From Lumbricus rubellus (Eukaryota > Annelida > Clitellata > Crassiclitellata > Lumbricidae), in NCBI GenBank assembly GCA_945859605.1, contig OX243827.1, positions 8,326,717 through 8,390,716 on the forward strand: a stretch of DNA of 64,000 bases. Direction: 5' to 3'. Position numbers and translations under genes: made by a program. The notes beneath the pieces are model-generated. The model saw only the letters and a list, made by a program, of their open reading frames with translations. It ran no database searches and had not been told where the DNA came from. Positions 54,761 through 64,000 of the stretch are shown piece by piece. The stretch's first letter is position 1. Every line of letters begins with the position of its first letter.

Positions 54761-54972
54761 GTCTAAATGAAACAGAAAGCTCTGTGTAAACCAAAAATTA
54801 CAGAGCTTTTACTCCATAATTGATAGAATAGAAACAATCTAAACTATGATATACCTAGCAACCTTAAATTGCTCTTTAAGTTTACATCCCAATGCTGACT
54901 TAGGTCAACCAATAAAGAAATACTTATTGGAAAATTCTTTAAAATCGATTGAAATTTAGTACAAGTCCACAA

Positions 54973-55161
54973 TCAGCTGACGTCAAGACCAATGTGCCAA
55001 ATGCCATCGCTGTCTCTGGCAGTCGTGACTTCGCCAACAGGTGGCCACGAACTGTCACCGTATGTTTCATTCTGCAGCGTCTTGTAAAGTTTCTGCTTCT
55101 TCTGGGAGCAGCACAGCGTTCTGGCACAGCCTCTGAACTTGTTAGTATGACTAATAAAATC
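54973..55161 (-). CDS. ATP13A-like: Gene 3 terminal exon with stop
   Basis: Acceptor TTTGTTGTAG|GAT, phase 0, ending in TGA at 54973-54975. It encodes a cytosolic tail with [14 protein letters not shown] and SSWPP, resembling the Lys-rich and EWPP tail of ATP13A3. Confidence 0.85.
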   Translation of the reverse strand, partial: DFISHTNKFRGCARTLCCSQKKQKLYKTLQNETYGDSSWPPVGEVTTARDSDGIWHIGLDVS

Positions 55162-58100
55162 CTACAACAAAGAAATTAAATTATTTAATTAAAAAGAAAC
55201 ACACCAGGTCTTGCATCGTAAAAAATATAGCACCCGGGTTTGAATTGTCAAATCTGAATGAAGCGGTTTGAAAATTAATTACATGTCTGGATGTCCCCCC
55301 CCCCCCACCAGAATTTACTATGTACCTACAACCTGAATATATATATTTAATTGTAGTGGGTTGATCCATAGCTTGGCAATACAATCAAACAAAAAAGAAC
55401 ATTGTTTGGGAAATTCCTGAGTTCATATTAAATTGTAGTGGGTGTTAAATGTTGATCCATAGCTTAGCAATAAAATCAAACAATAAAGAACAATTTTTTT
55501 GGAAAATTCCTGAATTAAATTTTCAGAAAAACTTAAGCATTCCAGCGAAAAACTAATATTTACCTAACAACCATTACAGCTGTACAGCAGCATGAATGAA
55601 AACTGAAGAAAAAAACAACAGTTGTAACTATTTAAGCAAATAAGATATATTGAATCACTGAAAGCTAAGCTGTGTTGAACCAGAAGTAATTTTTAAAAAA
55701 ATAAACTGGAGCGGTTAAAGAATGAATTTGGTGTACTGAACAGGGCCGGATTTAGGCATGTTCAACATGTTCGGCCGAACAGGGGCCCCACACTTTAGGG
55801 GGCCCCACAAATGCGAGCGAAAAAAATTTTTGAGCAAATTTCGACCAAAGGACAATTTTCCCAAAAATTTCGCCTGATGACTAAAAAAAGGATCAACTTT
55901 TTTGGCGGATGAAATGGTATGAAAAAAAGGTCATCACCTTTTTTGGCGAATGAAATCCGAAAATTTCGCCAGATGACTTTTTAAAAAAAATCCCGAACAG
56001 GGCCCCCACATTGCTTAATCCGGCCCTGGTGCTGAACCCGCACAAACTCTCCAAAACAACTTAATCCCCATAAATTAAATGGTGACACGACAAAATTGCA
56101 CAAGACAAAAGCACACACACAAAAACAGCGAAGAGCATATTCCATGGTGGATCTTCTATCTGGAATGGCCTCCCTGCGGCTCTCCGTTCTCTTCCCGATG
56201 TCTCTGCTGGCTTTTTCTACCGTCTTCTCAAGACTTTTCTTTTTGACAAGGCCTGAGTTGGGAGCGCCTATGAGTAGAGATCTCGAAGGGGCGCTATATA
56301 AATTTATGTGATTGATTGTCTGAAAAGCGTGCAGTCATAAAAGCAGGCAGGACAAATCGTCGTCGTCGTGCCCATTTTCATTGCTGCGGATCGGGGATCA
56401 GAGTCGACGACGTCATCCTCCTCCATTGCTCTCTGTTCCTCGCGGTCCTCACATAGTCCACCATTGCCATCCCCGTCCACTCCTCAACGTCATCCATCCA
56501 TCTTCTTCTCGGCCTTCCTCGTGCCATTTTCCCATCCACATAGCCCTGACATATGAATGCCGGCAGCTTGTCTGCTCGGATCATATGTCCGAAGTAGTTC
56601 AGCTTCCTTGCTCTCACCACCTCCAGCAGGCGCCATTCCGGCTGTATCTCTTCCAGTATAGATTCATTTGTTCTAAACTCCCTCCAAGGACAAATGCACG
56701 CCAACAAAGCATGGAAAAAATGCGACGAGCACCAGGAACTTACTTCGAACAAAAAGGCGCAGAAGAAGTTGATGGAGGACACTCCAAGCAACGTCAGGCT
56801 GAAGACAAACGATGGAGAAATGACCAGCTACAAATAACGGAAAGACAAAAAAACAATGAAATTTCAGACACATTAAAAAATGTTTTTAGCCACAACAACA
56901 AAAATCAAACTAATTTAACTTACACGACAATTTCTAGTTTAAAATTGTATATTCAAGTACGTTTTCTGCGTGTTCCTGTGCGTAAAGTTTTTTATGATTC
57001 TAATTTCTTTCTAGTATAAATAAAATCGAGTGAATCATATTAAGTTTCTCAGTGTTTCTTCTGTTGCATAATTTTTTGCTTATGCTATCACACATTTGTC
57101 CTGCACACTTTGTTGTGTCACCATAATATGTCCTATTTTTAACAGTGTGACAGATAAAAATGTAATTAATTGATTAAAAATAATGATGAAGGATTACCTG
57201 GAGAATGTTCACAAGGAATTGTGGTGGATATAAGACCAGGATAATCGTGAGGGCCGTCGTAAGCACCAACCATACCAACAATGGAACTAAAACATAACAC
57301 AACAAAAGTCTTTGAGTTACAAAAATGCTTGAGTTGTATTTTCCGATTTCCTAACGAATACACTGACTCTAATTTCAACTTAAAATTCAACAAAAGTCAT
57401 TTAATTTCTTCGTATGGTCATTTACTTTTGTAATCTCTATGATCTCTGTAATCTTTATATTCTTATAATCTTTATAATCTTCATAAAACACCACATCAGG
57501 AAAACAATAATCAGTGGAATTGCCGGAGAATATCACAGTTTAGTTTAGCAATGACAAACTTGTTTAGCCTGTCCAAACACACTACTGTGAAAAGCATAGG
57601 CATACGAGGCAGGGGTCCAGAGGGCAAATGCCCCCAAATTTCGGGCAAGTCTGTTTTTCGGGCAAGCAGACCCGGGAAAATATGAAAAATAGTATTTTTC
57701 ACGACATTTCAACCCGATGACTAAAAAAGGTCAACATTTTTGTCTGGGAAAATCCCACCACAAAATTTATTTTTCGAGCAGATGTCAAATCCTTCCCCCC
57801 TCCCCACTGCTGAAATCTCCCATACGCTTATGGTGAAAAGTATGGCATACTGTTGGTCCAGATGCGCTTGCGATATGGCGGTCCTTTCGACAGAATGAAT
57901 GCGAGCATGAGATACTGAAACGACGAGACGTAGAAGATGGACGTCGCGTCCATCGATCTCTTGCTTGGCTCCCCATCCGCATCTCGTTCCGGAGACTCGT
58001 ACCTGTCAACGAACGGAAAATCGAATTTCAAATCGCGTGATCTCATTCGCTGAAAGGGAATGGTTAAATGGTAACACTCATGCTTGAGGATGGAATTCAT

Positions 58101-61100
58101 CTTGAAAGACTTGGTTCGATACCTGTAGTCCCTCTTAGTTATCAGCTCAGTCTTCCACTCTCAAGAGGCAGATGTAAAGAGAGTGGGTGCCTAAGAGGCT
58201 GCCTAGACGTGTTGCAAATAATATCATGAAATATGTACCATTCTGCATCAATGTTTCATTCATTCAATTACACACATTTTTATAGAACATAATATTACAC
58301 TGTGTCCCAATAAATCGAGACCCCTTGTTATAATGTGAATAAAACAGGCAAATCTTAATCGTGATGAATTCAAGATGAATTCCATCGATTTTCAAAATTT
58401 TAAAACCGTTTTTATCCTGAGATAATTATCTTACATTGATTCAGATATGAAGTTTCTGGCATGAATATTGACGTCACAATGACGTCATTTGCATCAGAGA
58501 ATTAAGTACCGAACACAACTTTTTCGGTACTTAACATTGAAATTCTCTGTTGCAAATGACGTAATTGTGATGTCAATATTCAAGCCGCAACACAGTTACA
58601 AGATGAAGCGAAAAGTAGTTGTACAAAATTAGTTTTTTCACTGTTCACGGGTTATTTTTATTCATTTATTTTAAACTATTCAATTATTTTCTTTTTAAAA
58701 AGTTTTTGTGAAGTACCCTAGGTATGACGTTCTTACCATCCTTAGTTGGCATACTGTTGTAGACTGTTATGAGTTCTATCTAGGGAAAAGACGAGAGCGA
58801 CACTTAATTACTTAAATGGTAACACTCAAGATTGCTTGAGGGCGAAATTCATCTTGAAAGAAGTGGCTCGATACACTAGTCCCTCTTAGTTATCAGCCCA
58901 GCCTTCCATTCCGTAGAGGTACCACAGATGTAAAAAGAGTGGGTGCCTAACAGGCTGCTAAGACACGTTTCAATACAAGCATGATAATATGTACCATCCT
59001 GTTTCAATGTTTCATTCATTCATTCATTCGTTATACACATTTATACAGCGTCCTAACTACTGAGGAGCGCTCACGACCCAACACGAATACTATTCTATGT
59101 TGACATAAAAAGGCATGTATACAGTTTTACACGATCAGTTGCAAAACATTTCAACTCATAAATTTCACAATACCATGGCACAGTTAAGACAGTGGGGTAG
59201 GGATGAGAATTGTGTGATGGAGCCGGGGTAGGGCACGATACGGTGCGGTGGAACCAAAGGTGAAAAGGTGAAAACCAAGTGACACACATTAATTTTACTA
59301 TGAATTTCATATTATACATGAACAACTAGAATGGACATCACACCAAAAGAACATATACCTAAACAGCAGTAAAAAATTCTGATGAACGAAACTAAACAAC
59401 ACTTTCACATGTTCGCACGAACACCAGGGCTTAAAGTGAGGCAGAAGGACGGTCATGGATGGCATCCAGACACTTATTTTAAAATCTCTATGCCGCCCTG
59501 CCACTTATTTGGCCAGCACACCTAAAAAGGTAAGAGACGTCCAGGCACCTCTTTTGTTACACTTTAAGCAATAGCGAACACCTAATATAAACCGAAATCA
59601 AATATGTAAAGAAGTTCAAGGCTACCACGCACCACGGCTGTTGAGCTGTGTAGAAGAAGGCAGAGAGCTGGAATGCGAGAATGAAGAAAATGTGAATGCT
59701 TATTCCAAAGATGTTGGTGGCCGAAGCAAGACTGCCCGTTGGACGTTTCGCAACAAGATGGCCGTACGCTGCAGTTCGACCCACTGAAAAATAAATAAAA
59801 AACTGCGTCATCGATAAGAAAGATATTTCTTCTATTCTAATCCATTTTTACCCTTTACCCGTTCATTTTAAAATTTTAAGCCCGTTTTCAGCAGATATTC
59901 TCGGGGCAAACAGGTAAAAGATTAATGGACTTTTTATCCCTGGCAGCATGGCACAAAAAACTAAAACCATGCAAAAATCATCATTGGTTGAAGAAGTCTA
60001 GTTCTGTAGTTTAATATGCTATATATAATTTAAAGAGATGAAAGAATATGTACACGAAGGAACTGAACACCATACAAAACATAAACAATATTTAAGTTCT
60101 CCCAAAAAGAATTAAACAACGAGAATACACATAATATGTATATAATTTATGTGAAAATCAGTCACTTACTCAGGACTGCAAGCACGGTCATTATCACGAG
60201 ATCAACGTAGAGAAACATGAAGTCGCTCAGCTTACTGTTATCCTGAAGAAAACAGAAAACTTGGCCATCTTATCATAACAGAAATATAGAAAATGTGTGT
60301 TAACTTTCTTTTCCTATCTAATATAGATGCTCCAAGTGATGATACGCAGACTGAAACTCTTTTACTACCTAACCAATGACTTCCAAACGTCTGGGCAACT
60401 CTGTGACAAAAACCAACACCCACGTCTTTGGGGGCCATCTTAATGGACCGGGGTCACACCCTGCACCAACTACTACCTCCAAACATGCCCATAACTCCCT
60501 CTCAGGTAGTTGCATCTATCTGAGGCCAAATTACATAAATTTACTCTCAACATTGTGTTTGAATTTAATGTACCTATACATTGTTTGATTTATCTATTTC
60601 TCGCATTCGATATAGCGCCTATTCAAGTTCTCTACTCAAAGGTGCTCCAAAAGTCAGCTACTGTGCCATTTCGGCTATCCAGGGTTCCTTAGTGGGGCTT
60701 GACAGATCCCCTTCCTGGCTTTTAACTAGCAGGTCCTTTTTCTTCATATTCTCTGTTTAAGAAATCATTAAGAGATCCATTTATTGCCCAATTGCGCTGT
60801 TCATTTGCAAATAGAGCAATAAAGGCTATACTCACTCTCTTAATTCCCAAGCTGATGGCCAGAAGCACAAAACATTTATTGCAAGAATGTAATTATACCA
60901 TGACTGACTTATCCCTAGAGCAGACAGCGTAACAAGGAAAACATTCTTGACAAGGATGCTTTATAATCCTAGCTAAATGTCCTGCAAACCAAAGTGCTGT
61001 AAAAGTTTGTAAGTATGTGCAATTGTTCTAGCGCCTCATCAAAGTTTATACTCAGAAGCGATCCCGACAACAGCGCGGACACTGAATCGGTGTTTCACAC

Positions 61101-64000
61101 AGAAGCACTGAGCAACTGCGAGTGAAGGACTTGCCCAAGGTCCCTACATGGCGGCTTGAAGTGTATATACCCACTACACCACCATGACACACATAAGTAG
61201 ATGGTTATAAAAAGAATATACTTACAGTCTACTTATATACTTTGTAACTGCCATAGAGTAACTGAATTGAGTTGCAAGTGAAAGTTCTAGACTCACCGAG
61301 ATCAGTATAATGACGCTTGTGAATTGGATGATGCTGTATAGCGCCATGTAACGAAACGCAGCAAAAGATGTAGTAAGAGCAGCTCTACCCTCTCTGCAAG
61401 CGAAACACATTATTAAATAAATATATGTTTAAAACGACAAAATACGAATAAAAAACCGAATAAAATGTAGTTTTATTTTCTAAAATAAAAACGAAAAACA
61501 TGAGAAAAATCGGAATATGAAAAATAATTGGATTTTGTTGCATCTTGTGCTACAATTAAAAATTAAAAACCTTGTTATGCAATTTAATTCTAATCACCAA
61601 CCAAATAACACAATTTACACTAAGTAAAATGGTCAAATGGTGACCAGAATTAGCATGGTTCCAGATTCGAAACCACCTCAAGCCGCCGCGTAGCGACCTT
61701 GAGCAAGTCCTTCACACACAAATGCTCAGGCGCTTCGGCACGAAACCCTGAAGCAGTGTTCACACTGTAGTCGGGAGCGCCTCTCAGTAGAGAGAGCTTG
61801 AAAGGGCGCAATAGAAATGGAGAAATAAGAATAAAAAAGACAAACAAATGCAAACCGATACTCCCCATGGAGTAACATTCTTACCTGATGACGGTTGGAA
61901 CACAGGAAATATTTGTAGTCTTTGAAGTGAACGGAGATGCGACGGATGCTTCTGCTTCCGACAGAGATATTCCGACGTCTGCCGTCCGCAGCGCACCACA
62001 GTCGTTCGCTCCGTCACCGCACATCCCAACGGATAAACTGCAAAATTATAAACGTATGCTGCACATCCCGACAGATAAACTGCAAAATGTAAATAATGTA
62101 TGTATGTTACTGCATGAAAAGTGTTTCTGATCGAGAGCAGAGCTAAAGTGTGACTGGACGGACAAGGATGGCGTCTAAACACTTATTTTCAAATCTGAAT
62201 GCTGCCCTGCTACTTAGAAGGCCAGCACAAAGGTAAGGAGTTTCTTCTTTTTTACACTTTAAGCACTGATCTGGAAGTAAGAAGTAAAGGGAAGCTAGAC
62301 GCTTCAGTGGTAAGTTAAGGTGTTCTGAAGGTCAGTTGGTTGTCCAGTTAAATATTTGTTATATAGGATAAAAAACTTGATTCTGTGATGAAAAAAGTTT
62401 CTTCACATCGAAGAAAGAGAAAAAATCTCTGAGAGCTGTACCTCTTTTTCTCTTTGTACTGTACATCTGTTGACTTTAAGTAAAAGAGAAGAATTGTGAA
62501 CCTTAGCCTTTTGTAAAATCAGTAAAGTTCTTAACAGTGTACTCATTATAGTCGAGTTGGCTAGGAGGGAGGGAGTGTAGGCAGAGCTAATATCTCTCAC
62601 CAATTTCTGACCTGGCAGGATTTGAACCCCAATCTCTCAACTGACAGTGGTAAACACTGAGCCATCGATCCCCACATTGCACACCATTAAGGAACCACAC
62701 ATAAACCAGAAAAACATAGACCTACGTACTCAAGGTTTTGCAGATCTTCCACCAATCGACTTTTCTGGTCTGGTGTCATTCGTGCAAACACAACACCGTG
62801 AAGAGCAATCTAGGATCAACACCAAACATAGGATAACACCAAGAACCCGATAACTGTATTTACTGTTAGGTCAATAAACAAACAAATATTCGAAAACGTA
62901 CAAGATTTCCGATTTTGGTTAGTCATCAAGACACTTAATAAAAAATGCCTTCTAAATACCTCTCAAAGCTCTGCAACTCCATGGTTAGAGCCATAGACTT
63001 GGAAAAATTAGAGGGTAATGCTATTAATCTTTGTTACCACAAAGTGTGGTGTAGGGATGGTTGTAGGTTCAAACCCACATCAAGCCACCGGCCGCGTAGG
63101 ACCCTGAGCAAGTCCTTCACTTGCAACTGCTCATGCGCTTCAGCGTAAAACTGTGATGTAATGTCCGCTGAGTAGAAATCTTGAAGGGGCGCTGTAACAA
63201 GAGCTCATACATACCCATAGTGTCATAAAATAACACCTACACAAACACACCTATGCACAAACCACTGAAACCTACGTACACTCACACACATGGAATACTG
63301 CAGGGCACAGAAACTACTGATAATATAGAAAAACAACATGAAATGATCTGAAATCAACTAGAAAAACTTTTCCTGCCGAAACAAACCAAACAGCTACAAG
63401 CAGACAAAAAATGCTGACCTTTTCAACGAGATCTGGGAAGTAGCGGTGGATTACTCCAAAGCTGCGACCACCGACAGCCAAACGGATGTTGAAGCTGAGA
63501 TCAGTGATGACGTTCGAAGACTGGTACGACTAGAAAGATACAACTCGAAGCTTTAAAAACTTGGTAAAAATGTGGCAATAAATGTCCACTTGTAAGCCAT
63601 ACGGAAACTGGAATGCTTGTTACTCATAAGGTTGGCCTCTACAGTGCAATACGTAATTGTAATTTTAATCAGATTTTAACGCTGGACTCATTTGTTACAT
63701 TCCGAGTATTTATATAGCGCCTCTTCTGTGGACACTTATACAGCCGCTTTAAAGCACATCACATAAGTGCAGCAATGAAGGAATGCTTCTAAAACACGAC
63801 TTCAGATAATAAACTAAAGGAAATAAACACCAAAAATCACTAACTTGGACGCTACATTCAGCCATAGTGGAATCCGATGTTTCCTGTTTCTGTATATCTT
63901 CTTCCCAGCGAATAGACGCTGGTTTATCGCCCTCAGGGGGCTGAGCATTGACAACCACTAGCCTCTCACTTTCCTCAATCATACCACAGTGTCGTGCTAC
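54973..64000 (-). CDS. ATP13A-like: Gene 3: P5B-type ATPase (ATP13A2/3-like), C-terminal 459 aa, 5' end beyond window
   Basis: P5B ATPases are endo-lysosomal polyamine transporters or related exporters. Eleven exons in the window join at 63845-64000, 63419-63520, 62730-62809, 61885-62037, 61297-61393, 60170-60242, 59626-59783, 57851-58049, 57198-57286, 56744-56827 and 54973-55161, all GT-AG and phase-matched, giving 1380 nt. Recognisable family blocks in order are [80 protein letters not shown] and [18 protein letters not shown]. The GDGAND hinge Asp residues of P-type ATPases are intact. Six hydrophobic segments follow, as expected for M5-M10. The tail (SQKKQKLYK...SSWPP) resembles ATP13A3 tails. 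The phosphorylation (DKTG) and N domains lie outside. The donor after QQPW is ambiguous by three bases. No frameshift is seen. Confidence 0.96.
55351..55520. repeat. Two-copy tandem repeat of about 85 bp
   Basis: ATTGTAGTGGG and GTTGATCCATAGCTT(G/A)GCAA are repeated in order, in the last intron of gene 3. Confidence 0.85.
55741..56028. mobile_element. hAT-like MITE, CAGGGCCGGATTTAGG ends
   Basis: Ends CAGGGCCGGATTTAGG and AATCCGGCCCTG are inverted. Flanks GTACTGAA and GTGCTGAA match in 7 of 8 bases. It lies in the last intron of gene 3. Confidence 0.8.
56139..56312 (+). mobile_element. L2-like LINE 3' end with ORF2 C-terminus
   Basis: A frame reads [20 protein letters not shown] then [11 protein letters not shown] and a stop. 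This is the WNxLPxxLR...LKTFLF signature at the end of many L2/CR1-type ORF2 proteins. The 3' UTR GGGAGCGCCTATGAGTAG to GGGGCGCTATATAAAT follows directly, identifying that widespread motif as a LINE tail. Confidence 0.8.
56378..56700 (-). pseudogene. LINE reverse transcriptase C-terminal fragment
   Basis: The frame reads [20 protein letters not shown] then [20 protein letters not shown], a standard C-terminal block of non-LTR reverse transcriptases. It lies in the intron between the last two exons of gene 3, same strand. Confidence 0.8.
56744..56827 (-). CDS. ATP13A-like: Gene 3 exon, membrane segment (M10 region)
   Basis: Acceptor TTATTTGTAG|CTG and donor TTCGAA|GTAAGT, phase 0, 28 codons. 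It encodes [19 protein letters not shown], aligning with the last membrane span of ATP13A3. A LINE remnant begins about 40 bp beyond the donor. Confidence 0.85.
57198..57286 (-). CDS. ATP13A-like: Gene 3 exon, membrane segment (M9 region)
   Basis: Acceptor ATGTTTTAG|TTC and donor CTCCAG|GTAATC, phase 1 in and 0 out. It encodes [20 protein letters not shown] then FLVNILQ, where the family has a VLQ motif. Confidence 0.9.
57595..57832. mobile_element. hAT-like MITE beside a gene 3 splice donor, TSD GTGAAAAG
   Basis: Ends CATAGGCATACG and CGTATG-type sequence (CATACGCTTATG) are inverted. Flanked by perfect GTGAAAAG (57587-57594, 57833-57840). The insertion point is 18 bp into the intron after the exon ending at 57851. 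Confidence 0.88.
57851..58049 (-). CDS. ATP13A-like: Gene 3 exon, membrane segment (M8 region)
   Basis: Acceptor CCCTTTCAG|CGA and donor CCAACA|GTATGC, phase 0 in and 1 out. It contains a variable luminal loop then [19 protein letters not shown], a family block. A short hAT-like element inserted 18 bp beyond its donor. Confidence 0.9.
58058..58270 (+). mobile_element. SINE-2, tRNA-derived, copy 1
   Basis: A box TGGTTAAATGG (58061-58071) and B box GGTTCGATACC (58113-58123) are about 41 bp apart as in a tRNA. The body (CCCTCTTAGTTATCAGC, GAGTGGGTGCCTAA) and tail CAATGTTTCATTCATTC recur at 58808. Confidence 0.75.
58463..58581. repeat. Foldback with paired CRE and octamer motifs
   Basis: Arms of about 50 bp pair around CACAACTTT. 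The left arm has TGACGTCA twice (58469-58476, 58480-58487) and ATTTGCAT (58487-58494). It lies in a gene 3 intron between the two SINE-2 copies. Confidence 0.75.
58808..59035 (+). mobile_element. SINE-2, copy 2
   Basis: About 540 bp after copy 1 and co-linear through the body and CATT tail. The B box is degraded to GGCTCGATAC. Confidence 0.75.
59426..59574. mobile_element. hAT-like MITE, GGCTTAAAGTG ends, TSD CGAACACC
   Basis: 149 bp between perfect 8-bp repeats CGAACACC (59418-59425, 59575-59582). Ends GGGCTTAAAGTG and CACTTTAAGC are inverted. Relatives: 62138-62268 and 27342-27933. Confidence 0.87.
59626..59783 (-). CDS. ATP13A-like: Gene 3 exon, membrane segment (M7 region)
   Basis: Acceptor TTTTTCAG|TGG, phase 1 in. 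It ends in the conserved QQPW block; the donor is either GCGTG|GTAGCC (used here) or three bases earlier, both in frame. It contains a hydrophobic segment [20 protein letters not shown]. Confidence 0.88.
59850..59925. mobile_element. Degraded copy of the piggyBac-like micro-MITE
   Basis: Shares CCCTTTACCCGTTCATTTT and CAGCAGATATTCTCGGGG with 12352-12423, but its TTAA flanks are mutated. Confidence 0.65.
60170..60242 (-). CDS. ATP13A-like: Gene 3 exon, membrane segment (M6 region)
   Basis: Acceptor TTTCTTCAG|GAT and donor GTCCTGA|GTAAGT, phase 0 in and 1 out. It encodes [20 protein letters not shown]. Confidence 0.9.
61015..61192 (-). mobile_element. SINE-1 copy, 5' head damaged
   Basis: Body GAGTGAAGGACTTGCCCAAG and tail TTCTAGCGCCTCATC in reverse orientation. 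The B box region is partly lost. Confidence 0.75.
61297..61393 (-). CDS. ATP13A-like: Gene 3 exon, membrane segment (M5 region)
   Basis: Acceptor GCTTGCAG|AGAG and donor ATCTCG|GTGAGT, phase 2 in and 0 out. It encodes [20 protein letters not shown] and a hydrophobic segment, near-identical in pattern to other ATP13A proteins. Confidence 0.95.
61628..61820 (+). mobile_element. SINE-1 copy
   Basis: Head TGGTCAAATGGTGACC, B-like GATTCGAAACC, body and tail as in the other copies, in a gene 3 intron. Confidence 0.8.
61885..62037 (-). CDS. ATP13A-like: Gene 3 exon, GDGAND hinge
   Basis: Acceptor ATTTTGCAG|TTT and donor GTCATCAG|GTAAGA, phase 2 in and out. It encodes [20 protein letters not shown] and [17 protein letters not shown] second copy of the acceptor and first ~16 exon bases lies 42 bp upstream; using it hits a stop within about 11 codons. 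Confidence 0.96.
62138..62268. mobile_element. MITE copy of the GCTTAAAGTG family
   Basis: Starts CAGAGCTAAAGTGTG and ends TACACTTTAAGCACTG, with interior similarity to 59426-59574 (TGCCCTGCTACTTA, GGCCAGCACA). It lies in a gene 3 intron. Confidence 0.7.
62730..62809 (-). CDS. ATP13A-like: Gene 3 exon, P domain
   Basis: Acceptor GATCCTAG|ATT and donor AACCTTGA|GTACGT, phase 0 in and 2 out. It encodes [20 protein letters not shown], the highly conserved block before the hinge motif. Confidence 0.9.
63037..63207 (+). mobile_element. SINE-1 copy, body partly deleted
   Basis: GTGTGGTGTAGGGATGG head, GGTTCAAACCC B-like box, AGCAAGTCCTTCACTTGCAA body, and a shortened tail ending GAAGGGGCGCTGTAAC. 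Confidence 0.75.
63419..63520 (-). CDS. ATP13A-like: Gene 3 exon, P domain
   Basis: Acceptor TCGTACCAG|TCT (a TAG|TCG nine bases upstream is an in-frame alternative) and donor GAAAAG|GTCAGC, phase 0. It contains [20 protein letters not shown]. Confidence 0.92.
63845..64000 (-). CDS. ATP13A-like: Gene 3 exon (first in window, 5' truncated by window edge)
   Basis: Open from the edge in phase 0 to donor GTCCAA|GTTAGT. It starts [20 protein letters not shown], matching the conserved VARDCGMI block that follows the nucleotide-binding region. Confidence 0.9.

Larger units (their letters stand above)
49988..54972. other. Spacer between convergent genes 2 and 3
   Basis: Contains L2-like tails, a SINE-1, a MITE and three minisatellites. 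A plausible AATAAA for gene 2 is at 50219-50224. No exon was identified. Confidence 0.5.

Noticed and set aside
55565..55605. A 31-39 nt micro-exon of gene 3 ([10 protein letters not shown])
   Set aside because: It has a good acceptor, but the 56744 exon joins the terminal exon directly in phase 0 and the family alignment needs nothing between them.

Overview
The window looks like a metazoan nuclear genome, most likely a marine invertebrate such as an ambulacrarian. It has small GT-AG exons in long introns, many microsatellites, tRNA-derived SINEs, L2-like LINE 3' ends and short DNA transposons. Nothing suggests a prokaryote, organelle or virus. Species was not determined. All gene models were spliced by eye from reading frame, GT-AG sites and intron phase, without transcript data.

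Three protein-coding genes can be assembled. Gene 1 (minus strand, ATG near 26502, stop at 2133) is a 12-exon model for a 473-residue acidic, low-complexity protein that I do not recognise. Gene 2 (plus strand, ATG at 42795, stop at 49987) is a 9-coding-exon model for a 388-residue coiled-coil protein ending in a KEN motif; a consensus RFX X-box and a palindromic CRE lie in a CpG-rich stretch about 1 kb upstream. Gene 3 (minus strand, from the right edge to 54973) is the last 459 residues, in 11 exons, of a P5B-type ATPase (ATP13A2/3-like), with the GDGAND hinge motif and six C-terminal membrane segments.

Genes 1 and 2 are divergent, separated by about 15 kb (26.5-41.7 kb) with no supported exon. 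Genes 2 and 3 converge on a 5-kb spacer (50-55 kb). The 13-kb first intron of gene 1 and the two intergenic regions are filled with repeats. The repeats include at least nine short terminal-inverted-repeat elements with perfect 8-bp target duplications (hAT type), a hAT transposase remnant, a 72-bp piggyBac-like element at TTAA, two SINE families, and two kinds of LINE C-terminal coding fragment.

The most unusual pattern is that tandem duplications repeatedly span exon-intron boundaries in all three genes: exon 6 of gene 1, exons 6, 7 and 9 of gene 2, and the GDGAND exon of gene 3. Each creates an extra copy of a real splice site. In gene 2 the extra acceptor would give an alternative C-terminus lacking the KEN motif. 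Genes 1 and 2 both have an X-box or near X-box at the predicted start, which hints at ciliary or centrosomal roles, but this is inference.
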